Source: Ulva prolifera (Eukaryota > Chlorophyta > Ulvophyceae > Ulvales > Ulvaceae). From it: a stretch of DNA of 64,000 bases. Numbering within the stretch: position 1 is the stretch's first letter; each line of letters begins with the position of its first letter. The notes beneath the pieces are model-generated. The model saw only the letters and a list, made by a program, of their open reading frames with translations. It was not told the DNA's origin and did not search any database. Shown here piece by piece: positions 24,349 through 34,083 of the stretch. Both the position numbers and the translations under genes were made by a program. The stretch spans positions 11,227,874 through 11,291,873 of the forward strand of contig CM041198.1 in the NCBI GenBank assembly GCA_023078555.1. The letters are read 5' to 3'.

Positions 24349-25676
24349 CTGCCGAATCGCGAGATGTCGCGGCCCAAGGCATGAAAGAATGCTGGATTCG
24401 ATCCCAAACGCATAGCAGAAATGGAAAATAAAGACACTCTTTGACGCAATCGCTTGCTAAGACTTTGGGGCACAGCCCAGGAAAAGCCGGTGGTGCCTAG
24501 GGCGCTGAAATCGCCATGCTGGCCCTCTCGGTGCATCATATGCAATGTGGGAGCATCGTGAAGCTCATCAAAGCAGCCTCCACTTCACCAGGCCGTCCAC
24601 GCCTCTCATCATGCACTGCTGACGCCTGCTGCGTTGATCATGCCTGTTGTTCCGGGCATCACACTCACATGCATACTTACACAGGCAACGTGCACGTGCA
24701 GGTGCGCTAAGTCGGACCCTTTGCCTACCATCGTTACGTCTTTGGGTGTGTGTCATGTCGAGAGGCCGCAATAGGGTATGGCCAACCGCTACAATTCTGG
24801 CTGGTTAGGCGATCAGCTTGTAAAGTGATGGCAAAATTCATCCACCCTGTTGTTTGTGTAGCTTACTTGTGGCTGGCACCTGCAAACGGCATAAAGCCTT
24901 GTTGCAGCGGGCCACGGACTTATCATACTAACTCCAGCAATGAGCGTGAAGTTGTCTCATATCACTCGCTCCCCTGTTTGACCACAGGACTGAGCTTGCA
25001 ATAGCAATATGCCTTTCATAACGTGCAGTAGAATGCAGCATATTCAGCTTGATGACGATTCACTGTTGTCACTGCTTTGCCAGCATGAATTGCCTTTACT
25101 GCCATATGTCCATTCTCTTCTGCAGTCTTGACTGACTGCTGCAGCGTATACCATCCTTCTACAACACAGCTGCCTCCCTTGGCCCCGCTTCGTATGGACA
25201 ACGTTACCTATGGCCGCATTGACAAACTGTGATGAATGTCTGAAGCTGACTACTTTTGGCTGGAGTGAAGATACGGCTTTGACATGCGTGATCACTAGAG
25301 CACCGCAAGCACCTACCATTGATCACTGTAGTAGAACATCATGCTTAGATAATGAATTCATTACAGACCGAGCTTGACCCAACGGCTGTCCGCATGCACA
25401 AACTGAAGCTGTTTTGAAATCATGGTTGCATGTGTGGCATGCCAACTTTGGCGCTCATACTCAAGTGGGTTTCGTCCATCGTTTGACTCACAGAAATGCG
25501 CATGAGGATGTGCGGAAAGTCGAGTTGATGTACAGCATTCCAATCCAATTGAGTGCTGCAGTCATGTGATACGGAATGAGTATTCAGAGATACATCACAA
25601 TCTTGACTTTTTTGTAAGATGCAGGGCACGTACCTATCGAGCTGTTCTGTGCATGCTTAAAGGGATGGGTGTCCTG
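24349..25676. other. 1.3 kb without a recognised gene
   Basis: Open stretches occur on both strands (for example 24315-24545 and 25044-25319 on the minus strand). None carries a motif I can name. Part is probably 3' flank of the SET gene. Confidence 0.35.
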
Positions 25677-26949
25677 TCACAGAAGTTCAAGCTGCTCTCT
25701 GTTCTTCCAGTAGTTGCGGCCATAGTCGAGCAACAGCTCATCTCCACATCTACAACACACTGATCTCTGGACCCAGCTTTGTCACAATGCAGAGTACACC
25801 ATTGTAGCACATACCTGACATCCTTTGCCGCATACAACTCGACCCGTTTTTTACTTGGAAGGGTGCGCCTTGCCACATTAAACCTCTGCCGGGAGTGATT
25901 GATGTGACAAGGGCTGAACATCTCTGTATCAGAGGACCTACCAGCACCATCGATGACCCATTCCTCATCAATGGTTATGCAGTATTCTGACTGCATGCAC
26001 AGGGCTTTCAAGTGCATTCATGTCACAGAATGTGATTGTGTCATGCGCTGCCATGTTGGCAAGAAGACCAAGCAGAGAATACCACGCCATCAGGATATCG
26101 GTCGTAGTATGTAGCAAGATCCATCAACTCCCCTTCATAACTTCCGATAAAAGTTCTTCTCGTGATGTCCCGAGATGCAAAAGCTCCATGCCCGCGTACA
26201 TCGTCTGCCCACCTCACCTACAGGACCGGCCAAGCCTCGTGGCTTCCTACTTCGATGTGCATACCTGCGGATCATGCACCCCGCAGCAACCACTCTATGT
26301 CACTGTGATGAATGGATAGTCATACCCATCGCAGCATATGCACCATGACGGAAACTTATCGAACAGGCGGCACGCACTACGATTGCATCATCTTGCAGCT
26401 GTGGTGTCATTGTGCTGCTGACCCAGCACGGTGGCACTCCTGTCTCAAAGTGCAGCCGACCGCTGTGCCATACGCAGTGTACCTGTCCGCTGTTCTGCAA
26501 AAATAATGAGCCCAAATACAGCGCCAAACCTGGCCATATCACACTTACGGTCTGCAGGATAACTTTGTAAGGCATCTCTGGCAGCACCCCAGACAGTAAA
26601 CCTGCAGCGAGTGCGGCGGATAGCATAGCCAGGCTGATTTGAATACCCCTGCGCTTCAACCGTCTCATACTGGCCAAGGCATCCCCGCACACTTCCGGAT
26701 TATCATCTATCGCATGTAGACTTTGTCCCCTGAATGCGCAGACAAGTGTGGTCACCCCATCAGTGCTGAGTTGTCAAGAAAAGCCGCTCTAACTTTCACA
26801 GCTTGATTGCATGGAGCGTTCCTCATCGACTTGGGAACCCGAAGTGGTGTCTCACGAGGACTGTTGCTCGGTCTGACATGGGATGTCACATGCGTTGAAG
26901 GCGGAGGTTGGACCGCACGCCGAGTCAGTCGAACGTTGCGATGGAGCAT
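25677..26949 (-). CDS. SET-domain protein methyltransferase with membrane anchor, probably plastid-targeted
   Basis: SET proteins transfer methyl groups from S-adenosylmethionine to lysine. The exons 26326-26494, 26083-26204, 25815-25990 and 25677-25749 join in phase. They give DVRGHGAFASRDITRRTFIG and SYEGEL, ITIDEEWVIDGAG, CHINHSRQRFNVA (the NHS motif) and CGDELLLDYGRNYW, which is a complete SET domain ending in TGA. Upstream, exon 26549 to about 26735 encodes a hydrophobic stretch (SLAMLSAALAAGLLSGVL) after a basic segment MRRLKRRG. Further upstream, from the ATG at 26949, MLHRNVRLTRRAVQPPPS continues rich in Ser, Thr and Arg and reaches KVRAAF, resembling a plastid transit peptide and its cleavage site. 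The join between this first part and the hydrophobic exon is not resolved: the apparent gap is 26 nt and out of phase. The substrate is unknown. Confidence 0.8.
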
Positions 26950-27422
26950 GGTTCCTCTGGTAAAACAACGACGGCGAGATCCAACAACGCAGGAACAGCG
27001 ATGAGGTGCGCAGCGAGAGGTTGCTTCACAATTTGGCATGCTGCACAGGTCGCGGTCTACGCGCGAGCTATTCCAACGACAGTCGCGCATGCTACGCACC
27101 GCGATGCATCAGCAGCACCAGCTTGCTGATTTGCCGCTGGGAAAAGCCATCTCGCGAGGTACATAATACATTGCGACGACATGTCACACACGGTTGACGA
27201 GTGATGGCCGACGGTGGCTTGTATGCGGCGGTCCTTGTTTTGTCCTGCACGCGGGATCTGCGTTGTCACCTGCCACATCAACCCTTTCCTTGTTACACAC
27301 ACTGCCGCGATGGCCGCAGCGGCAAAATTAACCTAGTTGGGATCCTTGTGCAGGGGCGACCTGCTTTGGTGTTGCCAAAGGACACACATGTGTATGATCA
27401 AAGATCCAATTTTCTCTAGCCA

Positions 27423-27930
27423 TCACGAAATCCGCATGATGAGGAGGTGGTGCTGTTGTTCAAATAGCAACGGACGGGCAGCGTCTTTCGCCCACATCTC
27501 TCTGGGCCGTATGACAATTTCTGCCTGGCGGACACACTCTGCCGCGCGTTTTAGCACAGAATGTTGAGCTGCTGAGCGCAAGGATTCTTTGTAGAGATAC
27601 TTCAGTTCAACACAATGGTCGATTGATGGGGAGGATTGTTCCTGGCAACACCTCTTTGTTATCAAGTCATTGCTCTTGCTCATAGCGCCAGCCGGCAGGG
27701 CGTTTCTAGGAAACACATTCGGTCCAGCTTGCCATACCGGGATGCAAGATCAGCCAGCTTGCTGAAATGCTTTATGGTCAGCAGGCCCATCCCACCAGGC
27801 GACCTATGACACAGCAGGTCCACCGTTTAAACGTTCGCATCATGCACTCGATAATCCAGCCCCTCTTGACGTCAGAGCTCTGATGCAGCCCCAGCCTAAC
27901 GTTCTGCAGCATTTCAACACGGGGCACACA
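27423..27930 (-). pseudogene. probable non-LTR (LINE) retrotransposon relic, region after reverse transcriptase
   Basis: Minus-strand frames read MMRTFKRW then CHRSPGGMGLLTIKHFSKLA and DLASRYGKLDRM. The GGMGL signature following a short basic stretch is typical of the segment downstream of reverse transcriptase in LINEs. Frames are broken and no YADD motif was seen. The identification is tentative. Confidence 0.4.
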
Positions 27931-29212
27931 CAAGGCTGGTACTAGAGGCGTGCTTATAAATAAGTTGCAGTCAGGCGCGATGAAGAACATGTCCCCAAAA
28001 ATGTCACGGTTTGCAAAGCCATCCCTTCGAACTCTGGTGCTCCTCGCATGCCTGGGGGCAGGTCAGCCGTCGGGAGCGTCATCGTTTGCCGGCCCAGCAG
28101 TCGTCCCAGCCTCCTGTTCATGCTGTTTAAGGACCTCTGAGGGAGCTGCATCGGGTGCTTCAGCACAATTCTGTGGATTTCCCTGCAACATACAGTCCTC
28201 GCGATGCAAATAAATGTGTACGTGAAGTATCGTCAGGACGGCTTCACAACGAGTGTGCGTCACAAAGAACCTTGAAATGCGAATCAGCGTGTTCGCACCA
28301 TCGATAGGGGCCTATGCCATGCCGGGGTCATGCTCTGTGGGTAAGGGTGTGGTCCATATATGTAGTCCGGGCCCAATGATCTTTATCTCTGCCGCCTTCT
28401 GTGCGCTTGCGGCAGAGCCTGCGTCTTTGGGCATCGTGCACCACTGGACTCTAGTGGTGCACAATGCCCAAAGACTGTCTTGGGCGTCTTGGGCAGGTGC
28501 AGCACCAGCTATAAACGTGTATCGTGTCCTCCTCCAGCATGCATGCTAGAAGAGCTGTCGCAGCCAAGCCCGGTTTCTCATATGCACCCCACGGTATAAA
28601 CATCACAGGCATGCTGTGCGGTATCCAGCAGGATATCACCAACGTAGTGGCCGCCCGGCGTCAAGCCATCCATACCAGCTTTAACGTCGACACGGCCACA
28701 GGAGCACACACTATTGTGCAATTGCTCAGAAGTGCTTGCAGACCCACCAGAGGCTGACCTAACGCCTCTCTCATGACTTGACAGCAAAGTTGCAGTCTGT
28801 CTCAGGCTCCACCAGCTGATGCGATGAGCAGCACATGCCTGTGCAGGCAACCCATCCACCCCCGTGACCTCATCCGGGCAATAAAGTACAGCAATGCCTC
28901 TGAGACAGAGCCCCACAATGTCCTCAAGTGAGCATGTCCTCTGCTCGCATCCCAGGGTTAGATCACAAGCCCACAGAGCACCGGCACCAGGTCCTCCATG
29001 GTACACGCTCACACACAGGCAGCCATACCGGGTGCACCCGCTGCATGGCAATGCAGGTTTAGAATCACTCCATGGTCGCTGCTGACAGTCCCACTGCTGC
29101 CCCCATGCGGGCCGACAGCCAGCCAGACAAGGAACCGGCAGCAATTGGAGCGCCCATTATGGAGGCCCTCGGTCAACCCGAGCAAGACCCCGGCCAGCTA
29201 CACCAGGGATAC
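27931..29212. other. unassigned stretch left of the Ty3 element
   Basis: No clear gene. A plus-strand frame from ATG 29070 to about 29210 (MVAADSPTAAPM... ending QLHQGY) stops at the Ty3 LTR and could be a first exon of the MULE-like gene lying beyond that element. The minus frame at 28578-29144 has no recognised domain. Confidence 0.3.
28423..28475. repeat. short perfect-type hairpin
   Basis: The arms 28423-28445 and 28453-28475 (23 nt, GTCTTTGGGCAT.GTGCACCACT) pair at 22 of 23 positions around a 7-nt loop. It is too symmetrical for chance. It could be a cruciform or foldback remnant or a structured RNA. Confidence 0.8.
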
Positions 29213-29448
29213 GTTGTGGCCTAACTATGTAACTGAACCAGGCTCGTTGCTATAGTCTGCTCCAGCCCATGCAGTAAAGCGCAAATGCACTCGCGCTGCG
29301 TGCATATGCCTGCACATTCATGCATGCGATGCTGTGCACTCGTTCGTGCCACCAGCTCCAATGCACGCTTGTCTCTGCACTGTGTTGCTCAGTCTCTGAG
29401 CCTATAAGCCTTCTCATCATTAATGATGGTCGGCTGTTTGGTGGCTGG
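29213..29448 (+). repeat. 5' LTR of Ty3 element (approximate limits)
   Basis: It aligns with 37460-37718 over blocks such as AATGCACTC.CGCTGCGTGC, ATGCACGCTT and CATAAGCCTTCTCATC followed by GATGGTCGGC. The last two form a conserved stem-loop around position 29420. Divergence between the two LTRs is visible at many positions, so insertion is not recent. Confidence 0.7.
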
Positions 29449-31919
29449 AACAATTTATTGCGTACGCGATCGCGGTTCGTTTGACCGGAGTTGAGATTCC
29501 TCCTGATTTTTGTGAACAGTCTTTGAGCAGGTTTGGTGGAGCTATAAGAGAGCAGCCTTCCCCCTCTGATCACAGATATTGCCCTGCTTGATTTCACTAG
29601 TGGGTTGCCGCATGCATCGTCCGGCTTGCCGGCGCACCACGTTCCGGTGTCGGAGGTGATGCCGCCACATGTGCCTTCGCAGGCCCCGTGTGCGTCTCTG
29701 CCGCCTGCCGCGGCGTCAAAGCCACCAGCACCAGGTGCAGCTGCGACCGTCCACGCGGAAGACACACGCACACGGGCAGAGGCCAAAGCTTCGCTGCTTG
29801 CTGCTGGTATCACCTCAGACGCCGCCGTCACAGAACTCATGACAATGCTCGACTCCGCAGATGATGAGAAAAATCCTACCAAACGCCTAACTTTGGCCGA
29901 ACTCTGGGGGGAAATGTTAGTGGACAAGTCGTGGCAATTTGTGCATGGCGTCACGGACGTTGGCGACTGCCTGGCGCGCGCCCACGAGACTTCTATGAAG
30001 TTTTGAGCGTTTGCCGCACGGTTGCCGGGGGTGATTTCGGACAGGTGGATAAATGACCGCTTGCTGGCCATGTTCCTGTGGAATTCCACGTGCGCCTGAG
30101 TGCATCCAGCGATGCGAATCGCACCCCGGACACCTTACTGCGTTTAGTGCGGTCCAACTTCCAAGACAAGCATTCGGAGTTGTCGACAAGCCTCACTGTG
30201 CTTCCAGACCGGCACATGCAACAGCCGGACAAGCTGGTCACGCGTCACATAGATAATGTGCGTGTGTACAGATTGCACAACGTGCGCGCCAAACTTACCC
30301 CGACGATGTACATAACGTTTTTTGGGGGTACACATCGCACCGGCACGCTCGGTCGCGTTTTCCATACTGTGGCTCGCAAACACTTGCTTGAGTAGGGCAT
30401 CACAGAGACGTCCAACGAGGATAACTTGGGGGATATAGAGCCTATTCACGCATTGTGCCATATGCTTGATGTGAGCAAGCCGAGCATTCAACACAGCCCC
30501 GGCGTGCTGCTTCGGCAGCTGCGTCTGCGGCTGTCGCCGCGAGTGGTATTGCTCCGACGGAGCGGGGCACTCCCACCGGGCGCGGCAGAGGCTGCGGCTG
30601 AGGCCGTAGCGGGGGTCGCGACCCTGGCCCGCGTTGGGACCAAGAAAACGCGGATCAACCGATCCAGAAGGATTTCTCCACTGACATGATGATGGCATCC
30701 GATCCGCAAATGTCAGTCAACACCAATGTGTCCGCACACATGTCCACTGGAGACGTGGCAGCAGTAAATTCGCATGTCCTCCAGCACGGCCGCTCCCCAG
30801 CCGTTGGACCCACCGTGTGGCCGCTTAAAGACCATTGGGAGATGTTGGCAGCGAGCATAGAGCTGGCGATAAAGCCGGGCCATGCTTCGGTCACTGCCGC
30901 CACGCGCCCCCGCAGCACGGTTGAGTTCAGTCCTACAGCCCGCGAACGCTTATATGATCCCAAGGAGCAGCCTCGTACGGTATCAGCACAGCCTCCGGTG
31001 GAAGTGCCGTTGAAGAATCTGGACACCACGGCTCCCACGCCTGTCCTGGATGCGCCTTCGGAACTCCCGAGTGTTGCGAGTGATGTAGTGTCCGCTGCTC
31101 CTTCTGGCGCAGATGACCGCGCAGGGGCAAAGGCAGACGTAACAAGCGCGCAAAGACGCCCTCCCTTGCTAGCAGCTCGCACGGCGACACTACTGATCCT
31201 CTTGCTCAGAATTCTCAGGATGGGGCCACTGTCCCTCCTGCGGGTGCCAACGAAGTGCACCCAGCCCGCCTGGCGTGGAAGCCATCAGCACGCCGGCCCA
31301 ATTTGCAGGCGGATCGCGGGGATGTGTGTGATGAGCAGGTATCCGACACAGTCGCCGCGCGCCGAGCGCACCTTGATGGGTTCCGTCGCAAAATGGCAGA
31401 TCGTCAAGTGCCCACGCGTGTGTACCGAGCGATTCTGCAGTCAACAGTCACCCTTTCTCCGGCGGATTTGGCTGCACTCGTTGTGCATGACCGACTGGTA
31501 CCGCTCCTCGGGCAGCTTGCCGAGACGCTGCGTGAAGCGGATGATGCTCATGCGCTCGACGGACCACGCAAACACGTTGATGCTGTCTTGGTTGCCGCAC
31601 TCCGTCGAGTCGTGACCGCACATGCCGGGGCCATTGCGGACACGATGAACGTGGTGGCTTATGCCATTTCCACGTGCGCAGACCCTAGCGCTGTCACCGC
31701 TCGGTGGTCCAAGATACTCTGTTCCACCGCAAAATGGACAAAAGTTCCGGGAAAAACAACCAACTTGAAAGCTCTGTTCGCCGGGATGCAGAAATGCATA
31801 GGGTTCCTGCCATCTCAAGTTGCCCGCGCCGGCGCACCAAACCACCCTCAGGGGTTGCAAGAACTCAACACCATAACCAGATCAGCTTGGCAGAAGCACA
31901 AAGCGGATAGGGAAAAGGG

Positions 31920-32622
31920 TAGGGATGGCACAAAGGCGAGGTCGAGGACCTCGTTCTAGTCCGAGGTCAATGAACTCGGTACGAGTCTCGTACCGAGGCC
32001 GAGGTGAAAAAATGGCCCACCTCGGATGAGGTCTAGGTCCCGTTATGTCGAACACTGCTTAAAGTCTCAGACGCACTACTAACCATTGATTGGAGACCAC
32101 ATATTGCGGAGACAGGTGCACAAGCCCAGGGCTTGAACAAACTATAATTAAATTGCTCACATTGATTACCACTGGCGAGCCTACAACTGAATTAAACAAT
32201 TGCCCGGCATGGATGGTGTTTGTCGCACAGTACAGAAATGCATCTATGGTGGAAGCCTGTGGTGAGCAGGTTTTAGTAGCGGACATGGAGGCACTTGCAC
32301 ATGAGGATGCACAGAGGGAGGTGGAATCAATTGAATGTCTATTGTAAGGTTTGTATATCTACTGTATTGCATTGCAATGCTATATATTGATTGAAAAAGC
32401 GTAATGTTGCTTTGTACATGCCTGCACACCCGATCCGAGGTGAATTAGTGCAATCCGAGGTGAATCGTACGAGTCCGAGGTCAAATCGTACGAGTCCGAG
32501 GTCAAATCGTACGAGTCCTAGGTCAACTCGTACGATTCCTAGGTCACCTCGGTTGATCTCGTGCCACCTAGACCTCGGCACGAGACGAGATGGACACCCA
32601 CCTCGGCTCTGTGCCATCCCTA
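31920..32622. mobile_element. hAT-type non-autonomous DNA transposon, 703 bp, inside Ty3 gag
   Basis: The terminal inverted repeats read TAGGGATGGCACA from both ends, and are flanked by a perfect 8-bp duplication GAAAAGGG at 31912-31919 and 32623-32630. Both features are hAT hallmarks. No transposase is encoded. The inner part is built from GAGG/ACCTCGG-rich inverted segments and a short tandem array. Because the host gag frame resumes exactly after one copy of the duplication, it was inserted after the Ty3 element. Confidence 0.93.
32462..32546 (+). repeat. tandem array, about four units of 21 bp
   Basis: Units of the type TCGTACGAGTCCGAGGTCAA repeat head to tail with increasing divergence to the right (CCGAGG becoming CCTAGG). 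It lies near the right end of the 703-bp hAT element and may be a subterminal transposase-binding array. Confidence 0.85.
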
Positions 32623-33217
32623 GAAAAGGGTCACCCTGCGTTCAATGACAACCATGACATAGGACAACGTGATGGTACTACAATGAATCAGGCTATCACC
32701 CTCACTGGTTTTCATGGGGACGCGACACGACATGACCACATGATTCTGATTCACTTGCGCCTTGGTTGCGCGTGCTACCCAGTGTATTGTACGCTCGTCG
32801 ACGTCGCCCCAGCAGAAGTTGTCCTCGGGCTTGGGTTCCGCAGGAAATTCAATGCCCCCTATCCGCCGGCGTTCCCTTTGGCTCAGTCACTGGGGGTCAC
32901 TTCCATCTGCTTGGGCGTGCCAAAGGGATATGGTTTGTATTCCCCTAAGGGACTCCAAAGCCTGTTTCGGGGCCGTGACCCTAATGATGCTGGGTTCTGC
33001 CAGATTCTCCATCTTCAGACCACTTGGATGATATAGAATGTTTCAGGCAAACGCCTCACGCCCACGCAACTCAATGCTGCCATCACCGATACATCTTAAT
33101 GACTGAGTTGAGAGTGTCTGCACGGCGCTGGGTCCGCTCATTTGAAGACCCGTCCCCCACAAATGCTGCATTGGCCGGGGTATCGATAGGGAACATACAA
33201 TTGTTCCATGGACTCTC

Positions 33218-33589
33218 TATCATAAATCAGTGTCTAGGTACCCGTGCAATGCATGACGCGCAAGTCTGCGCATGGGTATGGTGGCCAAGGGCCCATCCCG
33301 TGTTAGGATAGTATGCATGAGCATGCTTGGGGCGCTCCGTGAGCGGCTTGCCCCGGGCCATTGTCGTTGGGCCACGGTAGACATGCACGAATGGTCGCAT
33401 ATAGTCGTATGCGTCCAAGTATGAAGTAACCTTTCTCTAACATCTTCCATAGGTTCCTGCATCATCCAGTGCATCCAGTGCAGTATACTCCCTGATCTGT
33501 GTGGTGACCTTTCGTACGACCTAGCGGCTCTCCCAGTATAGGCACTACTAACCTCCTAATGCACACGTAATAGGTTCTCGTTTATAACA
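33218..33589 (+). repeat. solo LTR of copia family B type, with target duplication CTCTC
   Basis: This 372-bp LTR starts TATCATAAATC (family start TGTCATAAATG) and ends TTATAACA. It is flanked by CTCTC at 33213-33217 and 33590-33594. Internal blocks (GCATGACG, GTGGCCA.GGGCCCA, TATGCATGAGCAT) match the LTRs at 53315-53708 and 54734-55127. It interrupts the Ty3 protease region. Confidence 0.9.
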
Positions 33590-34083
33590 CTCTCAAGGAT
33601 GTGCCCTTGTTGATAAGTCCTTGGGCAGCAAAGGTTTCTGTTAGCCGCGCTTGCCCTTCATTATTACACCAGTCATCGACGGTGGTGTTTGAGTGGGTGA
33701 TGAGTTCGCCCACGTCAACTCGTGTTGCCGGTCGCACACGATGTGTGACAAGCCTGAGGAGGGGGAGCACACTGCGACACAGTCGTCGGTACGTGTGCCT
33801 CACCCTTCACACGACCAGAAGCTAGGGTTTGACCCTGGCGCAATTCCGGAGGAGCACCGTATCCTGATCGAGGCTGCACCTCCCAGAGACAGTTTCATGG
33901 AACTGCCAAAATCTGCAGCAGATTCATGCGCGGAGAATTCAAGCGTGCCCCGCACGTTCTGTAGGCGTACTCAGTATCACCTGAGGCAAAGGCAATTGCA
34001 CACAGAAGAGTCCAGCCGGAGTTGAGAAGGCACAACTCGCCAGTGCCACAGCTGAAGTAGCTCAAGTCACGAGCGACTCGCTG

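Larger units (their letters stand above)
29605..33217 (+). pseudogene. Ty3 gag and start of protease, broken and interrupted
   Basis: Reading frames 29605-30006, 30078-30395, 30426-30689, 30686-31200 and 31255-31918 succeed one another. Features are an Ala/Pro-rich start, a helical capsid-like middle (LMTMLDSADDEKNP, LAELWGEMLVDKSW), and an Arg/Gly-rich segment GRGRGCG.GRSGGRDPGPRW broken by one TGA near 30590. An in-frame TAG lies near 30392. The hAT element at 31920 splits the frame at the codons for Glu-Lys-Gly, and the frame resumes right after it at 32623. Downstream, CTLVDVAPAEVVLGLGF resembles the end of an aspartic protease. No zinc knuckle was found. Confidence 0.65.

Noticed and set aside
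29250-30089. 279-codon minus-strand frame at the Ty3 start
   Set aside because: It overlaps the 5' LTR and gag of the Ty3 element on the plus strand and has no motif of its own.
32462-32546. CRISPR-like array
   Set aside because: Units are contiguous without spacers, and the window is eukaryotic.
32391-32648. Repeat protein with NRTSPRS units
   Set aside because: It is a chance translation of the 21-bp tandem array in a non-coding hAT element.
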